A DNA stretch of 64,000 nt from Pseudotabrizicola sp. (GTDB taxonomy: Bacteria; Pseudomonadota; Alphaproteobacteria; Rhodobacterales; Rhodobacteraceae): contig NZ_JAUXOV010000052.1 of the NCBI RefSeq assembly GCF_030684215.1, positions 144,507-208,506 on the forward strand, in the 5' to 3' direction. Both the position numbers and the translations under genes were made by a program. The notes beneath the pieces are model-generated. The model saw only the letters and a list, made by a program, of their open reading frames with translations, had not been told where the DNA came from and did not search any database. Positions 1 through 10,531 of the stretch are shown one piece after another (position 1 is the first letter of the stretch; every line of letters starts with the position of its first letter).

Positions 1-4
1 CGCT

Positions 5-823
5 TTGGACATCGCGCTTTGGGATATCAAGGGCAAAGCGCTTGGCTTACCGGTCTTTAAGCTGCTTGGTGGGGCTTGGCGAAGCACGCTGCCTTTCTAC
101 GCCTCTATCGGAGGCAATGCGGACCGTTCGGTTGATGATGTAGTGCGGGTTGTCGAGGCCCGCTGGCAGACCGAAACACCCGCCGCCATCAAGATCCGCT
201 GGGACGGTGACCGTACCCGGCAAGACCATGACATTCCAGGCGATATCGCCAAGGCGCGGGCCGTTCGCAAGCTGGTAGGAGATGCCTACCCCTTGGCCTT
301 CGATGCGAATAACCAATACTCGGTCGGTGGGGCGATCCGTGTTGGCAGGGCGCTGGAGGATCTGAGCTATATCTGGTTCGAAGAGCCGGTCCAGCATTAC
401 AACGTGCGGGCTATGGGCGAAGTTGCGCAACGGCTTGATATCACGGTTTCCGCCGCAGAGCAGACGTACACAACGCAGGCGTTGGTGGATATAATCAATG
501 CGGGCGTGCGGATGGTGCAGCCCGATATCGTCAAGATGGGTGGCATCACCGGTTTGATGCAATGCGCGGCGATCTGTTTTGCGCATGGTGTCGAACTGGT
601 GCCGCACCAGACCCAACCGGGCATTGGCCATGTGGCGAACCTGCATGTTCTGTCCACGCTGATGCACAATACCAAACCAGCCGAATTCGCGGACCCTGAT
701 GACCGCATGCATCCGGCTTTTGAAAATCCGCCACTTCCGAAGAACGGAACCTTTGAGGTGCCCCGGGGGCCGGGTCTGGGTCTTCGGGTGCGCGATGAGG
801 AACTGGACCGGCGACGTCTTTGA
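5..823 (+). CDS. Mandelate racemase/muconate lactonizing enzyme-like (enolase superfamily), 5' truncated by window edge
   Basis: ALWDIKGKALGLPVFKLLGG start-of-barrel motif, KIRWDGD, FDANNQYS, WFEEPVQ, PDIVKMGGITG; N-terminal capping domain lies outside the window. Confidence 0.85.
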   Translation: MDIALWDIKGKALGLPVFKLLGGAWRSTLPFYASIGGNADRSVDDVVRVVEARWQTETPAAIKIRWDGDRTRQDHDIPGDIAKARAVRKLVGDAYPLAFDANNQYSVGGAIRVGRALEDLSYIWFEEPVQHYNVRAMGEVAQRLDITVSAAEQTYTTQALVDIINAGVRMVQPDIVKMGGITGLMQCAAICFAHGVELVPHQTQPGIGHVANLHVLSTLMHNTKPAEFADPDDRMHPAFENPPLPKNGTFEVPRGPGLGLRVRDEELDRRRL

Positions 824-911
824 CCGGTCATGATTGCAACCCCGGCGCAGTAAGAACCGGGGAAAGGAACGCAGGGCAAATGCCCTCTGAACACAAAAGG
901 GAGGACCAAGG

Positions 912-2498
912 ATGATTACGAGACGGACACTTCTTGGAACGGCTGTTGCCGCTTCGGCGGCCGGTCTGTTCGCGCCCCGGCTCCGCGCCGCAATACCTGA
1001 TACTTTGCGCTTTGCCAGCGCAGCGGGCGGCCCGCGCCGACTGGACCCCAACCAGACCACGCAAGGGTCGGACAACTGGGCCGTCGTGCAAGTTTTTGAG
1101 TATCTGGCTCGCCCGCCAGATGGCAACTTCGGCATCACACCCAATGATTTCGAGCCATGGCTTGCCGAAAGCTGGACCACCTCGGATGACGCGAAAACCT
1201 GGGTGTTCACATTGCGCCGGGGGGTTCAGTTTCACCGGGGCTATGGCGAAATGACCGCAGCAGATGTGGTGCGGACCTTTGTGCGCGCCCGTGATGAAGG
1301 TGTGAACACCGCCAACTACAGCAACCTTGCCGAGATCATCGAGTCTGGTCCCTATGAGGTTACGATCAGGTTGCACAATCCTGATCCGATGTTCCTCAGC
1401 TCTACCGTCACGGCCCGGCACGTCATGGTCATCTCAAAAAAGGCCGAGGAAGATCTGGGCGAGGCGTTCCTGACCGAAGCTGTCGGAACCGGCCCCTATG
1501 AGCTGGAGCGGTTCGACACCGAGCGCGGCATCTTCTTGCGCCGTCATGTCGATTACTGGGGCGAACCTGCGATCATCTCGAATATCGAGTGTCTCTATAT
1601 CGCGGATACCACGGCACGCACGTTGGCGCTGATGTCCGGGGATGTGGACATGGCCGAAGGTGTGCGCCAACCCGGTTGGGTGCCGCAGATCCAGAACCAA
1701 AAGCCTGATCTCTTGTTCGACATGACTGTGCCGGGATCGTTCAATACGCTGTTTTTCAATATGGAAAAAGATCCGTTGCAGAACATTCTTGTTCGCAAGG
1801 CGATCATGCATGGCATCAACAAGCAAGAAATCGTCGATGCGTTGCAACCCATGTCACGGATGGTCTACACGCTTAACCCGCCGAACTACCCGACCGGGTT
1901 CGCGCTGGAAGATCTGCCCGAGGATCTGCGCTACGAATACGACCCCGACGAAGCCAAGAAGATGCTGGCCGATGCAGGCTTTGCCAATGGGCTGACCATA
2001 CAGGTCAACACGTCGCAACGCGAAGACTACAGCACACAGCACCTGATCATTCAGGAACAGCTGCGGCAGATCGGCGTCAACATCGACCTGACGATCATGG
2101 ACCACTCTGCCTATCACGCGACAAACCGGCAGAACCTGAACACCCTTAACATCAACTCGTCGTCACTGCCGCCGGTGCCGCTGTATGTCTTCAATGACTA
2201 TGCGGTGTCGACAGCGAACATGACGGCCGATGGCAAGGGCGGGGCGAACTACTCGCATTATGGCGTGGCGATGCCGGGTGTCGACAATCTGCTGGCCGAG
2301 ATGCTGCAATCTACCACATTTGACGATTACGTCGCCAAAGGGCGCGAGGTGGAGCTGCAGATTCAACGTGATCTGCCGATGGGTGGCTTGCCGACACTGT
2401 CATATCTGGTCGTGCGCAATCCGCGGATCGATCTTGGTTACGAAGTGCAGGGTGGCTATGCCTATTGGCGGTTCTGCAAGGCAAAGATCGTCGCCTGA
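912..2498 (+). CDS. ABC transporter substrate-binding protein, family 5 (peptide/dipeptide/nickel type)
   Basis: Twin-arginine-like leader MITRRTLLGTAVAASAAG; SBP_bac_5 pattern (ESWTTSDDAKTWVFTLRRGVQFHRG); followed by matching permeases and ATPases. Confidence 0.92.
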   Translation: MITRRTLLGTAVAASAAGLFAPRLRAAIPDTLRFASAAGGPRRLDPNQTTQGSDNWAVVQVFEYLARPPDGNFGITPNDFEPWLAESWTTSDDAKTWVFTLRRGVQFHRGYGEMTAADVVRTFVRARDEGVNTANYSNLAEIIESGPYEVTIRLHNPDPMFLSSTVTARHVMVISKKAEEDLGEAFLTEAVGTGPYELERFDTERGIFLRRHVDYWGEPAIISNIECLYIADTTARTLALMSGDVDMAEGVRQPGWVPQIQNQKPDLLFDMTVPGSFNTLFFNMEKDPLQNILVRKAIMHGINKQEIVDALQPMSRMVYTLNPPNYPTGFALEDLPEDLRYEYDPDEAKKMLADAGFANGLTIQVNTSQREDYSTQHLIIQEQLRQIGVNIDLTIMDHSAYHATNRQNLNTLNINSSSLPPVPLYVFNDYAVSTANMTADGKGGANYSHYGVAMPGVDNLLAEMLQSTTFDDYVAKGREVELQIQRDLPMGGLPTLSYLVVRNPRIDLGYEVQGGYAYWRFCKAKIVA

Positions 2499-2513
2499 GA
2501 AGGAAGAAAGCGC

Positions 2514-3452
2514 ATGGCAAGATACCTGATACTTCGGCTTCTGGACATGGTACCCACCTTGTTTCTGGTGCTGACGCTGGTGTTCGTTGCCATGCGCATA
2601 TTACCGGGTGACCCAGCGCTGGCGGTGCTGGGTCAAAACGCAGACGGCGGCCAACTGGAGGCCTTTCGCGAGCGTATGGGTCTGAATGACCCGCTTTGGC
2701 TGCAATATGTGCGCTTTTTATGGGATGCGGTGCGGCTGGATTTCGGGCGATCCCTGATGACTGATGTGCCGATCCGCACGCTGATCGCCAACAACCTGCC
2801 GCACACGGTTTATCTGACCATCACATCGGTAGCACTGGGCATGACGGTGGGTATTCCGCTGGGCATCTATGCCGCCACGCAGCGAAACAAATGGCCAGAC
2901 AACGCGCTGCGGCTGTATTCCCTGATCGGCTATTCGGTGCCTGACTTCTATCTGGCGGCCATTTTGCTGGTAGTGTTTTCATTGCAATTGGGCTGGTTCC
3001 CGATCAATGGCGCGGGCGTCGGTTTCTGGGGCGGTCTGCACCACATCTTGCTGCCTGCAATCACTCTGGCCTTTCTGAAATCTGCCTTTATGGGCAGGCT
3101 GACCCGAACGTCACTGCTGGAAGTGATGGGGCGTGACTATGTGCGAACCGCGCGGGCCAAGGGCGCAAGAGAAGGCAGAGTGATCTTTCGCCACAGCCTG
3201 CGCAATGCGTTGCTGCCGCTGTCAACGGGCTTGGGCCTGTCGATCCTTGCCACACTTTCGGGGTCGGTTGCGGTGGAACTGGTGTTCAACCGTCCGGGCA
3301 TCGGCCGCTTGCTTATCACGGCCATTCAAGAACGCGATTATCCCGTCATTCAGGCAGGTGTAATGATGTTTGCCTTCTTCGTCATCCTCGTGAACCTGTT
3401 CATGGACCTTGTCTATATCATCGTCGATCCGCGCATTCGGGTGAAATCATGA
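2514..3452 (+). CDS. ABC transporter permease, DppB/OppB type
   Basis: MARYLILRLLDMVPTLFLVLTLVFVAMRILPGDPA; EAA-loop region; overlaps next gene. Confidence 0.92.
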   Translation: MARYLILRLLDMVPTLFLVLTLVFVAMRILPGDPALAVLGQNADGGQLEAFRERMGLNDPLWLQYVRFLWDAVRLDFGRSLMTDVPIRTLIANNLPHTVYLTITSVALGMTVGIPLGIYAATQRNKWPDNALRLYSLIGYSVPDFYLAAILLVVFSLQLGWFPINGAGVGFWGGLHHILLPAITLAFLKSAFMGRLTRTSLLEVMGRDYVRTARAKGAREGRVIFRHSLRNALLPLSTGLGLSILATLSGSVAVELVFNRPGIGRLLITAIQERDYPVIQAGVMMFAFFVILVNLFMDLVYIIVDPRIRVKS

Positions 3453-4357
3453 CTGATGTGCGCACCGAGACACCTTCGGCCGAGCTGATTGCAGAGCGGG
3501 AAATTCTTGCGCCCGAGCCGGGCTTTCGAGAGGCATTTTCCCGCGTCGTGCTGGACCGCCCCTCGACCCAGATCGCCTTTGTTGTGGTCATCATATTCAT
3601 TCTTGTGGCGGTATTGGCCCCGCTGATTGCACCCTATGATCCGTTGCGGCAGTCGATGCTTCGGATCAACCAGACCCCTACTGCACAGCATTGGCTGGGC
3701 ACTGACCAATTTGGCCGTGATGTGCTAAGCCGGTTGATCCACGGATCGCGCAAATCGTTGATTTTCGGCCTTCTCTCGCCTGTCTTCGCGGCGTTTTTCG
3801 GTACCATCCTTGGCGTTGCTGCAGGATATTTTGGTGGGATCGTAGACCGAGTTATCAGTCGGATCATCGACATGCTGATGGCCTTTCCCGAACTTTTGCT
3901 GGCGATCCTGATTGCTGCGGCACTGGGGGGCAGCTTCTGGAATATCGTTGTGGTGCTGACTGTCGCCTTTACGCCCGGTTTTGCGCGGGTGGCGCGTGCC
4001 TCTACCCTTTCGGTCAAGCAAGAACCATATGTCGAGGCGGCCATCGCTGCGGGGGTCTCAACGCCGCATATCATCATCCGGCATATCATCCCCAACATCT
4101 CGGCCCCCATTGTGGTGCTGATGGCGCTGTGGTCAGCAAGCTCTATCCGGATCGAGGCCACATTGTCCTTTTTGGGAATCGGCACGCGCCCGCCGAACCC
4201 GTCTTGGGGCAATATCATCCGTGACGGGCTTAACAGCATGTTCGCAACGCAATGGCCGATTTTCGCGGGCGGCCTTGCCATCACCATCGTCGTGCTGGCG
4301 ATCAGCATCATCGGTGACTCGGTTCGCGACCATCTTGACCCAGAGACAAATCAATGA
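3449..4357 (+). CDS. ABC transporter permease, DppC/OppC type
   Basis: LGTDQFGRDVLSRLIHGSRKSL motif; 4-bp overlap with both neighbours. Confidence 0.92.
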   Translation: MTDVRTETPSAELIAEREILAPEPGFREAFSRVVLDRPSTQIAFVVVIIFILVAVLAPLIAPYDPLRQSMLRINQTPTAQHWLGTDQFGRDVLSRLIHGSRKSLIFGLLSPVFAAFFGTILGVAAGYFGGIVDRVISRIIDMLMAFPELLLAILIAAALGGSFWNIVVVLTVAFTPGFARVARASTLSVKQEPYVEAAIAAGVSTPHIIIRHIIPNISAPIVVLMALWSASSIRIEATLSFLGIGTRPPNPSWGNIIRDGLNSMFATQWPIFAGGLAITIVVLAISIIGDSVRDHLDPETNQ

Positions 4358-5334
4358 CCGTGCCCCTTTTGGAAATCCGTAACCTTTCGGTCGAGTTTGG
4401 CCCAGTCTCGCGGCCTTTGCGCGTGGTCGATAGCGTGTCGTTTTCGATGCGCGCGGGTGAAGCGCTGGGGGTGGTTGGTGAAAGTGGGTCAGGAAAGTCG
4501 ATGACCGCACTTTCCATCCTGCGCCTGTTGCCCGAACCTCCGGCGCGCGTGTCCGGCGAGGTCTATTTCAACGGTCGCGACCTGATGCGCCTGCCGAAAC
4601 GGGATATGCCTGCGGTGCGGGGCAAGGAAATTGGCATGATCTTTCAAGAGCCGATGTCCTCGCTGAATCCGCTGATCACCATTGGCGACCAGATAGATGA
4701 AGCGATCATGCTTCATGAGCCGATGTCGGCAGTAGAGCGGCGTGAGCGTGTCATTGCGCTGTTGCGGCTGGTGGGAATGCCGGACCCCGTAAGCCGGTTG
4801 GGCGCCTATCCCGACCAGTTCTCGGGCGGCATGCGACAGCGGGTAATGGCGGCCATGGCGATGGCCTGCACCCCACAATTGCTTATCGCGGATGAGCCTA
4901 CAACGGCGCTGGATGTCACCATCTAGGCGCAGGTGCTGGAACTGATGCTTGATATCCGGCGCCGCTTCAATTCGGCAATTCTGCTCATCACCCATGATCT
5001 GGGGGTTGTTGCTGAAATCTGCGAGCGCGTGGTCGTGATGTACGCAGGCCATATCGTCGAGGACGCAAAGGTTGAGGCGTTGTTCACCAATGCCCGCCAC
5101 CCTTACACGCAGGGGCTTTTGCAGTCGGTGCCGACGCTAACCGATACGCGCGACAGGCTTTACCAGATTCCCGGTTCCGTGCCGCCCGCCGGGACCATCC
5201 GCGAAGGTTGTCCATTCCGGGCGCGCTGCCCGATGCGCATGGACCGCTGCGCGGTTGAGATGCCACCCCTTGTGTCCCACAGCCCGGATCATCGCGCCGC
5301 CTGCTGGGCAACACAGCCGGAGACCGTCGCATGA
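4354..5334 (+). pseudogene. ABC transporter ATP-binding protein, DppD/OppD type, interrupted by in-frame TAG at 4924-4926
   Basis: ORFs 4354..4926 and 4933..5334 are in the same frame; upstream part ends [11 protein letters not shown], downstream resumes (GCG) AQVLELMLDIRRRFNSAILLITHDLGVV; family consensus at the stop is ALDVTIQAQ. Confidence 0.8.
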
Positions 5335-6332
5335 GTGTACTGCTGGACGTGAAAAAGATCAGCAAGACCTTTGTGGACACCACATTGCGCATGGGTCCGC
5401 GCCGCGCCCCTGTTCGCGCGGTGGATGGTGTCAGCTTTCAGGTTCACCGGGGCGAGACACTGGCCGTCGTGGGTGAAAGCGGCTGTGGGAAATCCACGCT
5501 GGGTCGTTTGCTGCTGCATCTGATCGAAATGTCTGAAGGCTCGGTCATCTTTGACGGCCAGGATATGAGTGCGCTGTCAAAAGAGGACCTGCGCCGGATG
5601 CGGCAACACATGCAGATGGTGTTTCAGGATCCGTTTGGCTCACTTTCCCCGCGTCGCACGGTGGCAGACATCATAGCCGAACCAATGGACAGCTTTGGTC
5701 TGTCTGGTTCGCGCAAGGAACGCCGCGAAAAGGTTGCCCGTCTGTTGGAAATGGTGGGTTTGCCAGCGTCGTATATGGATAGGAAGCCGCGCCAGTTTTC
5801 GGGTGGGCAGCGGCAAAGGATCGGGATTGCACGAGCTATTTCGGTCGATCCGTCCTTTATCGTGGCAGATGAACCTGTCTCGGCGTTGGATGTCTCGATT
5901 CAGGCACAGATCATCAATTTGATGCAGGATCTTCAACGGCAAAAGGGCTTTTCCTTCTTGTTCATTGCGCATGATCTGGCCGTTGTGCGCCATGTCGCTG
6001 ATCGTGTGGCGGTGATGTATCTGGGTCGGATCATTGAGCTGGGGACAAAAGACCAGATTTATTCCGCCCCGCACCACCCCTATACCGAGGCGCTGTTGTC
6101 GGCCGCGCCGCGCATTGACCTGAAAGCGAAAAGCAACCGCATTATCCTTCAGGGCGATGTGCCAAGTCCGTCCAACGTGCCCTCGGGCTGTGCCTTTCGC
6201 ACCCGATGCCCGATCGCGACGGATCGTTGCGCGCAGGAACGGCCAGAGCTTTCGCAGGTTGAACCCGGTCGTGCTATTGCCTGCCATTATCCCCAACCGT
6301 TTCCGATTTCAAACCAGAGGACCGGGGCATGA
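5331..6332 (+). CDS. ABC transporter ATP-binding protein, DppF/OppF type
   Basis: Walker [13 protein letters not shown], signature [14 protein letters not shown], Walker [20 protein letters not shown]-terminal oligopeptide domain CAFRTRCP. Confidence 0.93.
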   Translation: MSVLLDVKKISKTFVDTTLRMGPRRAPVRAVDGVSFQVHRGETLAVVGESGCGKSTLGRLLLHLIEMSEGSVIFDGQDMSALSKEDLRRMRQHMQMVFQDPFGSLSPRRTVADIIAEPMDSFGLSGSRKERREKVARLLEMVGLPASYMDRKPRQFSGGQRQRIGIARAISVDPSFIVADEPVSALDVSIQAQIINLMQDLQRQKGFSFLFIAHDLAVVRHVADRVAVMYLGRIIELGTKDQIYSAPHHPYTEALLSAAPRIDLKAKSNRIILQGDVPSPSNVPSGCAFRTRCPIATDRCAQERPELSQVEPGRAIACHYPQPFPISNQRTGA

Positions 6333-7348
6333 TTACTGCGCTTGACGGGTTGGTGGTCCATGACCGCTCTGGCAGTATCGCGGGGCAGTTCTGCGGAAAG
6401 CTGTTGTGTGATTTTGGCGCAGAGGTCTGGCTGGAAACCGGATCGGATCATTCAGATATTGCGGCAGGTGGCACTGGTGACCGATCAACCGCGCTGGACC
6501 TGCATCTGAACCTTGGCAAACGTCTTGGTTCGCCGCCGGGGCCACCAGATGTTGTGATCTGTGGCCCGGCCGACGATGCTGATGAATTGCGGCGCAACCA
6601 GCCGGCCGTTCTGGTCGTTTGCATCAGCGGATTTGGCGCGACGGGGCCAAAGGCCGGCTGGCTTGCCCCCGAGATCGTCTTGCAGGCGGCGTCGGGCATG
6701 ATGATTTCGAACGGCACCCGAGGCAAAGAGCCGCTGTACGGCACAGGCAATCGTGCCTCTTACGCCGCAGGGCAGGCCGCATACATTCAGATCATGGCGT
6801 CCCTTCGTGTGCGGGCACAAACCGGGCAGGGCGACTGCATTCGCATCGACGCCGCTGAAACCGCTGCCGCGATGTGTTTTCCCTATGCTTTGCAGGCGAT
6901 TTACAACGGTACGGATCGGCGCCGGGGCGATCAGGACATTCCCGCCGGACAGGTGCTATGCCGGGGGTCATGGGTGTGCCTTTGGATCTATTCCAACCGG
7001 TTCCCGGCGCTTTGTCGGTCGCTGGCTCTGGACCATTGCTTGACAGATCCGCGCTTTGCCGAGGCGCATGAAAGACAGAACCACTGGCCCGCCTTTTTTG
7101 CGTTGGTTCAGGAAAAGGTGGATCAGCACGACCCAGATGCCTTTGTCGCGGACTTGCAGGGCATGAGCATCATTGCGGCCCGCGCTTACCGGATCAGTGA
7201 GTTGCGGGCCAGCCAGCATCTTGCTGCGCGGGGCTACTGGCGGCCAGTGACAATTGGCCAAGAGACGTTCGTGCTGCCCGGCCCGCCGTTCCGCATGGCT
7301 GTGACCCCGGCCCGTGAACCGAAGGACAAGGCCCATGCTGCCACTTGA
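6329..7348 (+). CDS. CaiB/BaiF (type III) CoA-transferase family protein
   Basis: GFGATGPKAGWLAPEIVLQAASGMM; RASYAAGQAAYIQIMASL; short family member in tandem with a second one. Confidence 0.8.
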   Translation: MITALDGLVVHDRSGSIAGQFCGKLLCDFGAEVWLETGSDHSDIAAGGTGDRSTALDLHLNLGKRLGSPPGPPDVVICGPADDADELRRNQPAVLVVCISGFGATGPKAGWLAPEIVLQAASGMMISNGTRGKEPLYGTGNRASYAAGQAAYIQIMASLRVRAQTGQGDCIRIDAAETAAAMCFPYALQAIYNGTDRRRGDQDIPAGQVLCRGSWVCLWIYSNRFPALCRSLALDHCLTDPRFAEAHERQNHWPAFFALVQEKVDQHDPDAFVADLQGMSIIAARAYRISELRASQHLAARGYWRPVTIGQETFVLPGPPFRMAVTPAREPKDKAHAAT

Positions 7349-8579
7349 AGGAATCCGCGTGGTCGAACTTACAACAGCTTGGGCTGGGCCGATGGCTGGG
7401 CGCATTCTGTCTTGGTTTGGGGCCGAGAGCTTTCATATTGAAAGCCCGACCCGCACGAATACATGGCGGTCGAACCGTGATCGCCCAAATCCGGTGACCT
7501 ATCCCGACCTTGATCCGGGCGCGCGGCCTTGGGATCGCTGCTTTACCTTCAATTCGCAGAATTTGAACAAGCGATCACTTGTGGTGGATCTGAAAAATCC
7601 AATGGGGTTTTCTGTCGTGCGTCGGTTGGTTGCACAGTCTGATGTGTTGATCTGCAATTTCCGACCCGGTCTGCTGGAGCGGCTCGGTCTGGATCATGCC
7701 ACCTTGTCAAAGGATCACCCCGGTCTGATCGTGATAGAGATGCCCGCCTATGGTTTGACCGGTCCTGATGCTGGCTTTGCCGCGCTTGGGCCTACGATGG
7801 AAATGGCGGCCGGAATGTCTGCGATGATCGGATATCCGGGCGGGCAGCCCACGGTGACCGGCCCATCCTATATGGACCCGATTGGCGGGTTTAACGCAGC
7901 GGCGGCCTTGCTGACGGCCCTGCATCACCGCGACCGGACAGGCCAGGGCCAGCACATTGAAATGGCACAGGTTGAAGGCGCGATGCAGTTCATCGGACCA
8001 GAGTTGATCGAGGGTGCAGATGTGCCCCCGGATGGCAATCGCCGGGCCGACATCGCGCCCCACAATGCTTATCCGGCGCTGGGTGACGATAGTTGGGTGG
8101 CAATCGCGGCCCGGTCTGATGCGGAATGGTCTGTTCTTTCAAACGCAGTGGGTGGCAAGCAGTTGGTACAGGATCCGCGCTTTGTAACGTTGGCCGCACG
8201 CAAGGCCAACGAAGATGCGCTGGATGACCTCATTGCCGCCTGGACCCGCTTGCAGGACCGGCACGCAATCGCTTCGCACTTGCAAGCCATCGGTGTTGCC
8301 GCCTCAGCCGTGGAAACAGCGCCCGATCTGGCGCGGTCGGACTATCTGCGCACACGTGGGTTCTTCACCACATTGGATCACCCGGTTGCGGGGCGGCATG
8401 ATCATCCCGGTCTGCCCTTTCATTCAGACATCGCCCAAGGCTCTGCCCGGACCGCATCACCCGGTTTTGGCGAAGGCAATGATTATGTGCTGCGCGATGT
8501 GCTGGCATTGTCTGAGGCGGAAATCGCGCAGATCATGGCCAGCGGAGCCCTTGCCGACACGCCGGAGCCGGGCACATGA
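7335..8579 (+). CDS. CaiB/BaiF (type III) CoA-transferase family protein
   Basis: MLPLEGIRVVELTTAWAGPMAGRILSWFGAE N-terminus; LNKRSLVVDLKNPMG; YGLTGPDAGFAALGPTMEMAAGM. ORF opens at 7314; ATG 7335 preferred. Confidence 0.9.
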   Translation: MLPLEGIRVVELTTAWAGPMAGRILSWFGAESFHIESPTRTNTWRSNRDRPNPVTYPDLDPGARPWDRCFTFNSQNLNKRSLVVDLKNPMGFSVVRRLVAQSDVLICNFRPGLLERLGLDHATLSKDHPGLIVIEMPAYGLTGPDAGFAALGPTMEMAAGMSAMIGYPGGQPTVTGPSYMDPIGGFNAAAALLTALHHRDRTGQGQHIEMAQVEGAMQFIGPELIEGADVPPDGNRRADIAPHNAYPALGDDSWVAIAARSDAEWSVLSNAVGGKQLVQDPRFVTLAARKANEDALDDLIAAWTRLQDRHAIASHLQAIGVAASAVETAPDLARSDYLRTRGFFTTLDHPVAGRHDHPGLPFHSDIAQGSARTASPGFGEGNDYVLRDVLALSEAEIAQIMASGALADTPEPGT

Positions 8580-9403
8580 TCGACACTTTGCCCGAACGGC
8601 TGGAGCTGACGGCCCGACTGGACCCACGACCGCGCTATGCGGGCACCAGCCACGAGGATGCAACGGCCCGCGCCATGGGCTTTCGCGCAGCGCTGTTGCC
8701 GGGGGTGTTCGTTTATGGCCACGCAACGCGCCTTGCCGTGATGGGCTGGGGCGAAGATTGGTTGCGCCGCGGCACGGCATCTGTCCGCTTTCGCAAGCCT
8801 GTCTACAACGGCGATCCGCTTTTGGTGCAGCGTGGCCCGGTTGCGCCAACCGAAGGCGGAATTGGGGCTGCGGTCACGGTCAGCCATGCTGAAACCGGCG
8901 AGGTTGTACTAGAAGGAAGCATCGGCCTTGCCCACACCGTACCCCAGCCTCCCAACACCTTGCCATTGCTGCAAATGGCTGATCCCCGCCATCGCATTCG
9001 GATGGGTGAAGTTCCTGTCGGTCTTCAGCTCGGCAGTGGCGTCAGGGTGCTGGCGGATGACATGGTGGCAGACTCACTGTCCGATTTCCACGAAACCGAA
9101 GCGCTCTTTGCGACCCGCAGACGTGTTCATTCCGGCTGCCTTGTGCGGGTCACGATGGAGGCTGCGCTGCGCAATCTGGCGCTGCCTGCGCCGGTGATCC
9201 TTGCCGGGTTCGAGGTCGCCCATTGCGACAGCGTTCCCATCGGGGCGACCTGCCAGACCTCTGCCCGGATCATCCGGGCATGGGATGTGCGCGGCAAGCA
9301 TTTCTTTGAAACCGAGGAATGGCTGATCGCCAATGGTCGCCCCGTCGCGCGGCATATCCGGCAAAACCTCTATGCCATCGACGACGCAAACCGGGGCGTT
9401 TAG
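8576..9403 (+). CDS. Hot-dog-fold hydratase/dehydratase-like protein (MaoC-like)
   Basis: YAGTSHEDATARAMGFRAALLPGVFVYGHATRLAV resembles the hydratase region; overlaps upstream CoA-transferase by 4 bp. Confidence 0.65.
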   Translation: MIDTLPERLELTARLDPRPRYAGTSHEDATARAMGFRAALLPGVFVYGHATRLAVMGWGEDWLRRGTASVRFRKPVYNGDPLLVQRGPVAPTEGGIGAAVTVSHAETGEVVLEGSIGLAHTVPQPPNTLPLLQMADPRHRIRMGEVPVGLQLGSGVRVLADDMVADSLSDFHETEALFATRRRVHSGCLVRVTMEAALRNLALPAPVILAGFEVAHCDSVPIGATCQTSARIIRAWDVRGKHFFETEEWLIANGRPVARHIRQNLYAIDDANRGV

Positions 9404-9427
9404 CAGACCCATTGAAGGAAGCCGCAT

Positions 9428-10531
9428 ATGAAGATCGCAAAGATTGAAACCTTCACCACCCCATTGATCGGCTTTGTGCGTGTCACGACCGACAGCGGCG
9501 ACGAAGGATGGGGGCAAGTTTCAACTTACAATGCCGACATCACTTGCGACGTGCTGCACCGGCAAGTGGCACCACATGCGCTGGGGACAAATGCGCTGGA
9601 TTTCACGGATCTGATCGCCTTGATTGCAGAGCGCGAGTGCAAGTTTCCCGGCGCCTATCTGCGCCGTGCGACGGGGGGGCTGGATACGGCCCTTTGGGAT
9701 TTGCGTGGGAAGGTCGAGGGTAAGCCTGTCACCTCTTTGATCGGGGGCAGCCCAGGCAAACTGCGGATTTACGGCAGTTCGATGCGCCGCGACATCACAC
9801 CTGAGGAGGAGGCCACACGCCTTTGCCGCCTGCGCGATGAGGCGGGCATCACCGCCTTTAAATGGCGGGTTGGCAAGGAATGTGGTCGCGACTTTGACCA
9901 ATGGCCGGGCCGGTCAGAGGCCATTGTGCCGCATGTCGCCAAGGCGCTGGGCAACGGGATCGACAAGCTGGTAGATGGCAATTCCGGTTTTTCCCCGGCC
10001 CGTGCCATCGAACTGGGTCAGCTTCTGGTCGATAATGGCATCTCGCATTTCGAGGAACCCTGTCCTTATTGGGAATTTGACTGGACAAAGCAGGTGACCG
10101 ACGCCTTGCCGATTGATGTGACGGGTGGCGAGCAGGACTGCGAATTATCGGCTTGGAAAACCATGATCGGGTCTCGGGTCGTTGATGTGGTGCAACCCGA
10201 TATCCTGTATCTTGGCGGGATGTGCCGCACGTTGGAAGTGGCCCGGATGGCGGCAGATGCGGGCCTGCCCTGCACCCCGCATTCGGCCAATCATGGGCTG
10301 GTGACCTTGTGTTCCATGCACCTTCTGCGGGCAATTCCCAATGCGGGCAAATATCTGGAATACTCGATTGAGGGACCATACAGCCAGCAATGGGCAGATG
10401 ATCTGTTTCTTGAACGGCCATATAAGGTGCTTGATGGCCATGTCGAAGTTACTGACGCACCGGGTTGGGGCGTGACAATAAGCCCGGTATTTTTGGACAA
10501 GGCCCATTACGCGGTCAGCACGGCAGGGTGA
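9428..10531 (+). CDS. Mandelate racemase/muconate lactonizing enzyme-like (enolase superfamily)
   Basis: GGLDTALWDLRGKVEGKPVTSLIGG, FKWRVGKECGRD, DGNSGFSPARAIELG, FEEPCPYWE, VQPDILYLGGM. Confidence 0.88.
   Translation: MKIAKIETFTTPLIGFVRVTTDSGDEGWGQVSTYNADITCDVLHRQVAPHALGTNALDFTDLIALIAERECKFPGAYLRRATGGLDTALWDLRGKVEGKPVTSLIGGSPGKLRIYGSSMRRDITPEEEATRLCRLRDEAGITAFKWRVGKECGRDFDQWPGRSEAIVPHVAKALGNGIDKLVDGNSGFSPARAIELGQLLVDNGISHFEEPCPYWEFDWTKQVTDALPIDVTGGEQDCELSAWKTMIGSRVVDVVQPDILYLGGMCRTLEVARMAADAGLPCTPHSANHGLVTLCSMHLLRAIPNAGKYLEYSIEGPYSQQWADDLFLERPYKVLDGHVEVTDAPGWGVTISPVFLDKAHYAVSTAG

Noticed and set aside
4924-4926. TAG as a programmed pyrrolysine or recoding site
   Set aside because: The residue is a conserved Gln in the ABC D-loop region and no recoding element is apparent; a point mutation or sequence error is simpler.
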